A DNA stretch of 44,341 nt from Phoronis australis. Taxonomy: Eukaryota > Phoronida > Phoronidae. Below, piece by piece: positions 20,640 through 30,239 of the stretch (positions within the stretch are counted from its first letter, which is position 1; each line of letters begins with the position of its first letter). Where the stretch lies: positions 11,451 through 55,791 of the forward strand of contig NMRA01000827.1 of assembly GCA_002633005.1 (NCBI GenBank). Direction: 5' to 3'. The position numbers and the translations under genes were made by a program. The notes beneath the pieces are model-generated. The model had not been told where the DNA came from and did not search any database. It saw only the letters and a list, made by a program, of their open reading frames with translations.

Positions 20640-23150
20640 TGCCCTTGATGGTCAGTGGCAAGCTTAGCAAGGCTTGGGAGCTTAATATATATCGCCCGTT
20701 TGCTCGAGTGAGTGGTTTCTTCAGAATCCGGTATTGTATAAACCGCGAGAGCACAGAGCAAAACCATAATGTCCGGTAGCGAGCTCTTTCGGCAAATATG
20801 CGAGGCACAACTTAGTACAGTCAGAGTCGGAATCACTTATTTTGGGCCAGTTTCAGCACAATCTCACCAAAGATTTAATCACAACGCTCCTGGGTCCTTT
20901 CCACCTCTTCCACCAAGTGACAATCGGCTGCACGTAACCATGTTGTTGAGTAAAACGTGGGTTTTCAGGGAGTGATCCAAATCGACGTTTATTAAATAAG
21001 ATGGCGACTAATGGCCAAATGCACATGCGCAAAGGAACATTTGACCTAACACCATCGACAGATCTCATTTTTGTTCGACTTCCACAGCTTTAGAAAATTT
21101 GAATACAGATACGTTCTCAGTCAAGTTGCTGTTACTACAACTTCCACACACGCACATGTGTGAAACATTGGGCGGCGCAGCACTGAAAATTGTAGTCCCC
21201 AATCTCCTGTGGTGTACCGCCCATAGACGGTGCAGCACTGGAAAAAGTGGAGGGGGGCTTTAGCCTGCCGAGACCCCTATGGTGCGCCGCCCATATGAAA
21301 AAGGCGGCTCTCCTCTGACTTTCTTCACAACTCCTCAGTATTGCAACAACAGTCATGGAGAAGACAGTTTTCCACTAAGTAGGGCCTACGTACAACGTCG
21401 ATAACAGAAAAAAAAAATTTTTACAAATTTTAGGCTTGTTTCTTAGCTACAGGTATACTAAAGCCTTTAAGTCTCGTAAGGTGTATTGATAAGATTCTTT
21501 TTGCGACACAGGGTCATGGAGGGTACTCTTTGAACTAAACTCAACCTGGTTATCTCATTTATGCCAGTTGTCCCATAACGACACTAATTGAAACGCCGTA
21601 AAATTTAGTATAAAAATAGCATGACTCACATTCTTGTAATTGTTGAAACACTAGGTGTCACTAAATACAACTATCTACCCTTGATTAACTGACAACGCAG
21701 CCAGCTATTGTGACGCCACGCCATTCATTTGGGAAGAATATGACTCAAAGACAAAAGTAAGTAAAATAATATTTTCACTTATGTAACTTCATGGAACCTT
21801 CGACATTTGTTAACTACGTGTTTGTTGATAATACATGTATCTAAGACATAACTGATTCATTTTTTAACTTAGCAATTACTATATTTTAATTACACATATG
21901 TACTACTAGTGTTGATTTTTATCATAATTTGACAGGTTTTTCACTATAAATGATGCTTTGTTATTTTGCGGATGTTGCAACTTTGGAACGGAACCCCCAC
22001 GTTGCGTTTCCTGACTATCCAAACAACTTCGATTCAAAGAATAATATTTCATTTGAAGATCATTCGAGCAAAACGCGCTATTTGGATCAAATTATCACGA
22101 GAATGGCGTTTTCACCACCGTGTAAAACCTACTGCCGGAGAGAACCAGAATTCGCGTTAAGACGAATGCAATGTGAAAATTTCTTGGGAGAGTGCCTCCA
22201 AACCCCCGTCACCCTCGCTCTTCCGGTTGCTCTTAAGTGTTTTCGTCTGCGCGCGTCCCTTCGGAATTGCCTAAGCCTAGGCTGTGAATTGCGGATTAGT
22301 AAAAAAGTCTTACAAATCAAGATGTGCACTGCGTGTGCTTTAGTTTTTATATTGTGTTGCCGCGTGATGGCCCAGCATGTCTAAGTTATTTTTTGCTCTG
22401 GTTACGTGCAATGTTCTGATTTATATGTTTATGCCCCTACGAAAATTGACTGATTCACTAACGACTTGTTGACTATTATTCGTGAGTAAAAGTTGACGCT
22501 GGCAGAAAATTGGGGAAATCTCTATCACCCATTCCCAATCAGCAAAGTGCACAAAAGGATTTTCGCCAAAATGGTGTAACTAAGTAGGATGCTGACATTT
22601 CGACAGTTCAAAGTCAATATCCAGGCCCTAGGGGCAGCCACTAAAAATTCGGTCACTCATTTTCGCCAAAGGCTTTATGAAACCGCCCTTAGACAATGCA
22701 CCCTTTTCAAAGTGTATCCCTTCATTAATCAAAATGAATCTTGACCCTAGCCCTCATTTTCACTCTCCGAAATAGACAAAACTATCACCAAAATTTGTTT
22801 TTGATACACACCTACTCATTCTGAGGTCTTACAGACCGGGTGATATTGTCAAGTGTCGTGTATCCCACAGGTTAAAATACAGAACTTATGAAAGTAATAT
22901 TTAAAGGAGAAGGCAACATTTTTTCATGTCATCTTTAGTAAAAATACGGTTCGTTGATTATATCAGATTCTTTTTCGGTTAATAACGGCTTCCCGTAAAT
23001 TTATTTATTAGTCGTGCCTTACTCCGGTAGGGACGTTTCCAGTGTTAAGAATTTCTCGCCATTTCGATTTCATATAGTACGACTGTGTGATCTGTCGAGT
23101 CAGTCATTGTTTTACCTCGTTCGGTTGTCGTTTGTGTTTGTTTACGAGTC
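20640..23150. other. Interval with degenerate tandem and an unrecognised ORF
   Basis: 21172-21301 holds two imperfect copies of a unit of about 65 bp that begins G(G/T)GCAGCACTG and ends GTG(T/C)(A/G)CCGCCCATA. A plus ORF at 21950-22384 (144 codons, start MMLCYFADVATL) is the longest non-transporter frame with both an ATG and a stop, but it shows no motif. A second frame over part of it is also open, so I do not trust it. The rest shows nothing identifiable. Confidence 0.4.
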
Positions 23151-23157
23151 ACTCAAC

Positions 23158-23810
23158 ATGCCGCACGGTTGCTGCGCACCGGCGTGTACTCATTACTCTC
23201 GCGCACTTTGGGTATGCCCTTACGACTCTTTCCGAAAGATGACACGCTCCACCGTACTTGGCCCGTTTGTGTAAAGAAAGCAGCGTTACCACCCACGCAA
23301 CTTGCAAAGCACTAGAGAATTAAAGAGTCTTTGGCAACCATTTTTAGCTGTTGGATTACGAAAGAGATATGTACGCAGAATTGATGAAGGTTCCGGCAAA
23401 ACAACGACTGAAGAAGGGTGCCATACTGTCGCTGTTGTGCCCTGTCGCCACCCCCGAGAAGTGCATTTTTGAAGCGAGTAGCCTCGCAAACTGTGGCCTC
23501 AAAAATGACTGGTGACGCTTCACCTACTGCCACCCGTGCCTCCGAACGCGCGCCAAAGCGTACAATTCCGGGAACTAGCAGTGATTCGCCCTGTGCTGGT
23601 GTTGGCTCCAGCCCAGAGCCTGTAAGCAGTCCTGCATCGATGTTGAGTATTGGGAGTCAATACAAGCCAAGTTCGACACCTAGTCGGGAGGACAATTCGT
23701 TGTCCAGTGGTCAGGCCGGTGAGCCAAACTTTAAAAAGTTTTATTGCGTCCTGGCCCACAAGTTTCCTGTCACCCTCCCAATTCTTTGTTTCACAGCTTG
23801 TATTACTTGA
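23158..23810 (+). pseudogene. THAP-domain gene fragment with several frameshifts
   Basis: ATG at 23158 starts MPHGCCAPACTHYSRA, a THAP N-terminus with its first Cys pair. In the next frame comes FPKDDTLHRTWPVCVKK (the conserved FPKD and Trp). Then NHF and YERDMYAELMKVP, followed by KQRLKKGAI, appear in shifted frames, matching the His and the C-terminal part of a long-type THAP domain. A Ser/Pro/Thr-rich linker follows (SAFLKRVASQTVASKM, then about 90 residues to the stop at 23810). All elements are in order within about 650 bp, but at least two or three frame changes are needed, so this copy is broken or badly assembled. It differs from the THAP pair at 7.2-8.4 kb, which is split by an intron. 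Confidence 0.68.
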
Positions 23811-24034
23811 CTGTAACTACCAGTCGTTCTCTCTGTCACGACTACGACTCGAGGACAAGAGGCAGTGCTTGTCGCTGGTCGTAAATTCGCTTAGCTGGTT
23901 TGGTTTGATCATTTGCTGTAGAGTCGTACGTTCACGTCATTAAGTAAACTCCGTCAATCGAGATCGTCCGTAGTGCCAACGAAACACTTTTCCCGCCAAA
24001 CCTTTTCCTGATAATCATTCCAACATTCAATTTG

Positions 24035-24087
24035 AAGGGCACGGATTCCCCCAAAAGCTTATAAGCTCTTGGGGAATCCGTGCCCTT
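24035..24087. repeat. Near-perfect 53-bp palindrome
   Basis: AAGGGCACGGATTCCCC at the left is mirrored by GGGGAATCCGTGCCCTT at the right, meeting around AAGCTTATAAGCTC with almost no loop. Outer CATTC/GAATG bases extend the symmetry to about 24024-24096. Such a structure would form a stable hairpin. It may be a minimal foldback element. Confidence 0.85.
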
Positions 24088-24262
24088 AAAAGAATGAATA
24101 TCTAGTTGTCCAGATTCATCCTTATACATGTACGACTATGAACTTTTCTGGATGGATAAAGACTTACAATACAATACATTGAATAGTTATTTTTCTTGAA
24201 AAATGTTTTGTGTACTATGACAAAAAACACTGTAAAATCAAAAGTCAAGCTCGCTAAAGATT

Positions 24263-24352
24263 GGAAGCTGTTGGCTGCTACTAGGCTGTCGGAATATCGG
24301 GTTTTCGGACTATTGGGCAGTAACCACCCAAGACATCCTTTGAAGACCAACT
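24263..24352. repeat. Dispersed repeat related to 13763-13852
   Basis: GGAAGCTGTTGGCTGCTACTAG and GGGTTTTCGGACTATTGGGC, followed by AGTAACCACCCAAGACATCC, match the second unit and run-on at 13763-13852. At 13.8 kb the repeat sits just upstream of block A; here it sits about 3 kb upstream of block B. Confidence 0.75.
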
Positions 24353-24399
24353 GTGATCCAGCACCACAAAATGAGTCTTATATATGTATTTGTCATTTC

Positions 24400-25640
24400 T
24401 CTAATTGTTATTTATTCTAAAAATACAGTATTTTCTGATCATTTTGGTGTACGAAACATGTCCTTACCTTAACAAATGGCCGAGTTATTGCCATTTCTAG
24501 TCAGGGAAAGCGAAAATTTAGGAAAATGGTTGAGAAAAAGTGATGTTAGTGTCTTCAAAATTTCTATAGCAACTTTCAATTGAGTGCTAAATTTTAGGCT
24601 TAATATTTTATAAAACAACAAAAAAATTATCGACTTTATTGCGTAATTATGGCCATTTTCCAAGATGGCCACCATTCAATGAAAATGCAATGTCGTTGGC
24701 TACCATATAGATGAAAGAGAATCATGATTAGAAAAAGGGAGAGTTTTTTAAAAGACCTGAAACTAATCACATGAGAGCACAATTCAAGTGAGAAACAGAA
24801 TTTTTCTTTTTTTTTTAAATGAGTTGTTATGGTAACTCATACACTGTATTTCAAAATGGCCACCGTCAAACTTAAATGACTATACCAATTGCCAGTTGGT
24901 ACAATAATTCATAGGGCCAGGCATGTTCTTCACGCCAAGACTGAGGAATTGTCGAAGGAATAAGTATAATTACATATTGTCATGGTGACTAATTCAAAAT
25001 GGCTGCATTGAACTTTAATGACTATTCGAAAGTGGGTTTTCGGGGGATTTGTTAGCAACTGTTACACCTGAAAACGAAACAAAAACACTAAAAGTGCGAC
25101 ATGAGAACAACATTAAGTAAGGTCCATTGAGTAAACACTGCCATACACTAAGTCTCTCAATTCACAATTGAATAAATAAATAATTACTGTCGAGCTTAAA
25201 ATTCCCAAAATCATGAAATCTTTTGTGTCTCAAAAAAAAATATAAATTACAGTGTTTCATTAAAATTATCGTGACTAAATTGGTTTATACTGTTTAAGGT
25301 GACTAACTCTGTCTGTAGCATGACCGAAGGTCTCAAAAAATAATTTCATTTTCATGGAACAGACCCCGAAAAAGGAACAATATTCATGTTGGGCCACTGC
25401 AACTGCTTCAATAAATTTCCCAGCTCTTGTAAACAGGGTCAACTCACTTTGGGCAGAAGGGGTTACCGCAAGTAAAACAAGGTAGTAAAAGTGCAATTAT
25501 TTGGCGAAGTTTAATGAAACAAAGACCAGTCGGTTACAAAATATACATTAGTGGCTGACTATTGTTCACAATAATTTAAAATTCTACGTTAGTATGAATA
25601 ATTTTGAAAATAAATTACAGTGAGTAATCTCTACATATCC
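24400..25640. other. AT-rich interval with recurring CAAAATGGC words
   Basis: No gene recognised. Segments near 24650, 24850 and 25000 share an AAAATGGCC(A)CC-like core; the last two are followed by TTAAATGACT/TTTAATGACT, suggesting an old, much-diverged repeat. Confidence 0.4.
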
Positions 25641-25715
25641 ATATCCTTCACAGACACATGCAATGCAACGATTTCCTCGACATCAAACCACATGGTGCAG
25701 CCCTAGCAGTAACTT

Positions 25716-25976
25716 TCAGGTGCTGCACCAAGAACCATTGGCTTTGCGGGAACGAGACATTGCTCTGCGAGTAAGCTCATCCGGACTGTTTTCTTCAAGT
25801 TGTGCTTGTTCCAACGTAACGGGATTCACGATTGGTCGACCATCAAACTCATCATGCGACGAGTTGCTGTCTTCAGACGACGACTCTTCGCCGTCGCGAA
25901 GCTCGTCATCGACTCCATCCACAAAGTATTCTTCACTGAGTTCAGTTGCTGATCTTGATGAAGCAGTCCGCGGCAA
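25716..25976 (-). CDS. Acidic Ser-rich ORF, possibly N-terminal part of a P2X7-like protein
   Basis: Minus-strand frame of about 87 codons with an acidic serine cluster (GEESSSEDSNSSHDEFDG), then RPIVNPVTLEQAQ, ELTRRAMSRSR and a final GSWCST before a stop. Invertebrate P2X7-tail-like proteins often have an acidic Ser-rich N-terminus, then a WCxCxxC motif; here WCS is followed by a frame break, after which further Cys codons are seen in shifted frames. There is no ATG. The assignment is tentative. The clear P2X7-like domain at 43.4-43.7 kb is on the same strand but in the wrong order to be the same gene. Confidence 0.35.
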   Translation of the reverse strand: MPRTASSRSATELSEEYFVDGVDDELRDGEESSSEDSNSSHDEFDGRPIVNPVTLEQAQLEENSPDELTRRAMSRSRKANGSWCST

Positions 25977-26146
25977 GAGTTAATCAGATATAACTACACG
26001 GCGATCAGCCAACTTTCGGTCTGGTCAACATGCCGTGACCTCGCGACCCCACAACTTCACGCCCACTTGACATGTGCCAGCGAATGAGGTCAGCGTTGTT
26101 GTTAGCTGTTAAAACTAGTGAGTGTTGAATTTACTCCGAATGTAAT

Positions 26147-26325
26147 AAATATAGATTATTACATGGCGAAGTCGTTATCCCCCAATATCTAGAGCCCGAG
26201 TGGATTTTGGAGAATTATCGCCCGAGGGGCGTCAGCCCCGAGGGTGATAATTCTACAAAATCCACGAGGGCTCTAGATAAAGGGGATAACGACTGAGAAC
26301 ATGTAATAATCTATTTATACCACAT
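26147..26325. mobile_element. Foldback (palindromic) element, about 179 bp
   Basis: Two long inverted arms meet in the centre. Paired blocks include GATTATTACATG/CATGTAATAATC, GTCGTTATCCCC/GGGGATAACGAC, ATCTAGAGCCC/GGGCTCTAGAT and GTGGATTTTG/CAAAATCCAC, with an apex around CCGAGGGGC/GCCCCGAGG. It is non-coding. It resembles foldback MITEs in other invertebrate genomes, but I cannot name the family. Confidence 0.85.
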
Positions 26326-26650
26326 ACTAAACGAGAAACATTGCAATGAATCGATCTACCTTTCTCGACTCGCCTCGGCTTTGTAACTACTTTCTATGTC
26401 AGAGGCCCGGGGTCGGAGGTCGTGACCTTTTAAGAAAAGCCGAGCTATTTTTGTCAAATAATGCTTATACTCAAAACCAATTGGAAATTTAAACAAAATA
26501 GAAATGAAGTGAATCTCTAAATTAAGGTTAAGCAACTATTATAGCTTAAAACACGTTTTTTACACGCTAAGCTTCGACCGTGAAATTATCGTCTGCTAAA
26601 GTAGGTTACCACTGGTAACTGAATATAATTCTCAAGTCAAAGATCCTGAC

Positions 26651-26965
26651 GACACGATACCCGCATTCAAACTGGAGATCGGTGATTTACAAGTAAGAGG
26701 ACATGAGAAAAAATTTCACTGAATTAAGATATCATTTTTATGGAAATTATGTGTCTTATTTTTCGTAGCGTATAAGTACAGTACAATGCGGTTGGTTGAA
26801 CGTGCGATTATTGCGCGTGCTCATTTAAGTATTCTATTTTCACTCTTGATGTCGTCAGTCGCTGCGTGGTGTAGTGGTAAAAGTCGGCGATCAGCGATAC
26901 CAAGGTCCCGGGTTCGACTCCGTCCTCGGTTTCCCGCCAAATCGTTATCTCACTAGTGAGATAAC
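26651..26965 (+). mobile_element. 315-bp tRNA-bearing element, copy 1
   Basis: The whole segment recurs, inverted and of equal length, at 43110-43424. It starts GACACGATACCCGCATTC, contains CGTGCTCATTTAAGTATTC, then a tRNA-like region (about 26861-26938) with A-box TGGTGTAGTGGTAA and B-box GGTTCGACTCC. It ends in a 22-bp perfect palindrome centred on TCACTAGTGA (26944-26965). The tRNA-like part lies in the last third, not at the front as in an ordinary SINE. The loop and stem positions do not make a convincing functional tRNA. Confidence 0.8.
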
Positions 26966-28437
26966 TTTATGGGTTATTACACGGTTTTATCTGCCATTTG
27001 ACGCTAATATTGTGGTATAAGTAAATTTACGACGCCGTAATATTGAATAATTGGAAGAAAAACTCATGCATAATAAGCAGATTTTGACCTTTCTCTTGGC
27101 ATGTTTATGAATGAACGGGTCATCTGGTGCCTGAGTATTGCAGTCACGAATACCGGCAAATTTTGGATGAAACTTTCAGGTGCTATCCAGTCGTGGAGAA
27201 GGCGATGTTTTTCAAAGTGAATTAAATGAAGTTTGCTTGTTTTTAATCCATGTTTTGTGAAGTAGAGTGAATAAATAATCGTAATCTACAAGAAAAAATG
27301 AACTGATTTTCACTGAAAGTGACTGTTTCTGTCTGGTCAGGAAATAGGATTTCCGACTTTAGACTCATAGTGCACTCGCATGGAACCCGAACAAAATATA
27401 CAGTGTATGAATACCCGGCGCTCGTTTGTATTCGGTAGGTACATGTAGGCCAGTACCACTGAGTCTTGTGTATAAGTGCAAGTAGAAAAAGATATGAAAA
27501 ATACACGAGAGTACGAAATCTATATTTTGGACTACTACATCTTCGGACAATTGCACCTTTAAATTACTGTACATTCGGACATTGTGTGCAGTTGTTGGTG
27601 ATAGCTTTCTGTTGCCGGACCCACGATCATGGTCAGACCTCAAGGAGTCGTTAAACCCTGTCTCGAGTGTTGGAGTGTGGTGACCCTGGTGTGAAGATCG
27701 ATGTTTAGTTAGTTTAAGCTCTCAAGTCTTGACAACGCCGTATTCAACGTTGAACAACACTCTTCAATGATTATTTTCGACGCACAACATTCCACGTCTC
27801 AAAGAAATATCTTTGGCAGACACTTTTACTGATAGAGCACGTCTACCGTCTTTAGTGAAGTGTGAGGCGAACATAGACTTGTATCAACTGCAGGGTGCGA
27901 ATGCCTTCGTGTAACGTAAGAGGTATATGAGACTTGCCAGCAAGCTTTTGGTAAACTTACAAACGAAACCTTCCTACATTTACGTCCACATGTTTGTACT
28001 TTGCACTGTGCAATAATAGATCATAGAGATTCTCAACTCCGACGCTCAACGTCTTCCTGTAGTAGAACTCTTGGTATCGTGAGTACTTTTGGAAAGGCTA
28101 CAAGCCGTGCGTCAGTTGCACATTTCGAACTCTAGCGCTAGTCTGATCTTGTCGTCTGCTTGCATATGCATGTACTCGCTCTGAACAGTTGGGATCCGTT
28201 GGTTATACTGTGCCTGAGCCTTAGGTAAAGTAATGAAGTAGCCCTAAAACGGACCGTTGAATAAATTAACATTAATCACAGAGTGCACCGTGCTCACTCA
28301 AGTATTGGAGGTCCTCTTTGTTCAAGTTTTCACCAAGAAAGGTCGGATGAAAACAAAGAAGGTAACAAAGTCGTGTAATCCATCATTAGTGGATGTTACT
28401 GTCCACTAAATGACGTCACGAGCCTTGTATCGTTCAG

Positions 28438-28660
28438 GCGCCTGTTCCAAGAAACTGACTTAAGTTCATTTTTGACTTAAGTTTAAGATTTGTCTTAACT
28501 TCCAAACTTTGAAACCTCCACAGTCGGCAAGTTAATCAAAATTAAGATAAAACTTATGTCAAATGCTTAAGTCAAACTTAAGATCTCTTTCTTGAATCGT
28601 TTTTGAGACAAATTTAATTAAGATTTGTCTTAGCTAAGTCAGATTTGTTGGAACGGGTCC
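28438..28660. mobile_element. Harbinger-like MITE, 223 bp, with 3-bp CAG target duplication
   Basis: Block A has the uninterrupted site GTTCAGTTC at 15088-15096. In block B the same site holds a 223-bp insert between two CAG copies (28435-28437 and 28661-28663). Ends are inverted repeats: GCGCCTGTTCCAAGAAA on the left, and the complement of the right end reads GGACCCGTTCCAACAAA; both continue to CTGACTTA. The interior has many CTTAAG/TTAAGA words in inverted array. A 3-bp duplication and GTTCCA-type termini fit PIF/Harbinger. Confidence 0.85.
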
Positions 28661-30239
28661 CAGTTCTGGATCCATAAATAAATCCTATTCAACGTAGTGA
28701 TTGATGAAAAATTGCATAGGCTACACGGTCTTTATGTGCATTAATCTCAACGTTTTTTAAAGAAATGTGTGTGAAGTTTTTGCCAGTGTTTTCTAAAGTT
28801 TGTTTAAGCAATGTATTAACGAAGTCATAGCTTGTATGTTCACCATTGTAAAACCCCACTTAACTTCTGTCTATAAGTTAAGGCCGAAAACGGACTTTTT
28901 TATTCATGAAACAGTCTTTTCTGAACTTTCACACTCTCTCTTCGCTGGCCCAAGTTTCGGTGTCAACTTGGACAAGTCATCTGTGTGGTCTTAAGTAGTA
29001 AGTCTCAAGTCACTATTCAAAAAATAGTTCCCAGGACTTCGCAAAAATTACCAATTCGTTAATGGCTGCGACCAGGCTCTCTGTGTTAATTTATGCACTG
29101 AGCACGTTCTGTGCTAGTCTGTGAACCAACCTTTTCTCTAACAACAACGCCTCAAATCGTCTTTCATCTTCTACTCTTACAGTTTCTAAATCAATGACGT
29201 TATGTACATTTTAGCGATCCAGCCAATGAGCCACGCGGATGAACTTGTTTACGAGTTCACCGCTAGATGAAAAATATGAATGACGGAGAGGCAAGCGAAA
29301 AGTAAAACGTAGAATCGTTTTGTAAATAAGTTCTTTTGAAGGGATTGATTTCCATGTGGTTATGTTCGCCGAATCATTTTCCTTGTATGTTCTGGGTATT
29401 CTCCAATCAATATATCGCCATGAAAACAAATCATTTCTGCGCTTAAATGTCTTCACACGATTGTAATTTGGACGTGTGCAGTTTAGTGTGACATGTATGA
29501 CACTAAATTTTTCTCTTTCAAAGGACGAACTTCCAACCTTGTCCAAAGGTGGTTCTCCGACAAACGTACATGTACTAGTGGATACGGGCAATAGTCTGAT
29601 ATAACGTGCCGCATTTTGAGAACCAGTTTGATGCCCGTTATTTAGTTCTCAAAATTCGGTCACGTTATATGAGACCATTACGTGGATATGTACTGAGCTC
29701 ACCTCCAGTGATGCGTTTTGACCAAAAGAAATGCAAAGAAAGAGCCATGTTCAAAATTTGTCAAAACTATATCTGTTCAAACAATCACTGATTTCGGTGC
29801 TTATTGGTCCAGTTTTACAACGTTTTATGCATGCTGGTGTTCTACATACTGCAGCCTACTTTCTGTTAAGATCCTCTGATGCACAAAAAGCACGCTCATT
29901 AGATACAATATTTTTCAGTTTCCGCGATGCATTATCACAGTACATAGGAAAACTACTGCCATATCCTATCAAGAATTCACTTCATCTGGTAATGTCCCAA
30001 CGAGACAGAAGGACGAGTTTGGATATTCCCAGACCAAATAAATTCGAGATAGAATAGCGCAATTGTATTCCTATTTATCCCATCTTATTGGCATCTCTGC
30101 GATATCTTTTCGCCATGTGCTTTGGCTTGTTGTTTTATCAGACGTCATATATACGTGTAAGCCAAGATTATAATAATAATGTGTACATGCCGGTTAAGAG
30201 ACTAGATTATCTGTGAAAGTGTTGAATAATTAGTAAAGT

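Noticed and set aside
21950-22384. 144-codon plus ORF as a gene
   Set aside because: No motif, a competing open frame on the same strand, and composition typical of translated non-coding DNA.
26861-26938. Functional tRNA gene
   Set aside because: Good A and B boxes, but poor stems and anticodon loop, and the whole lies in a repeated 315-bp element.
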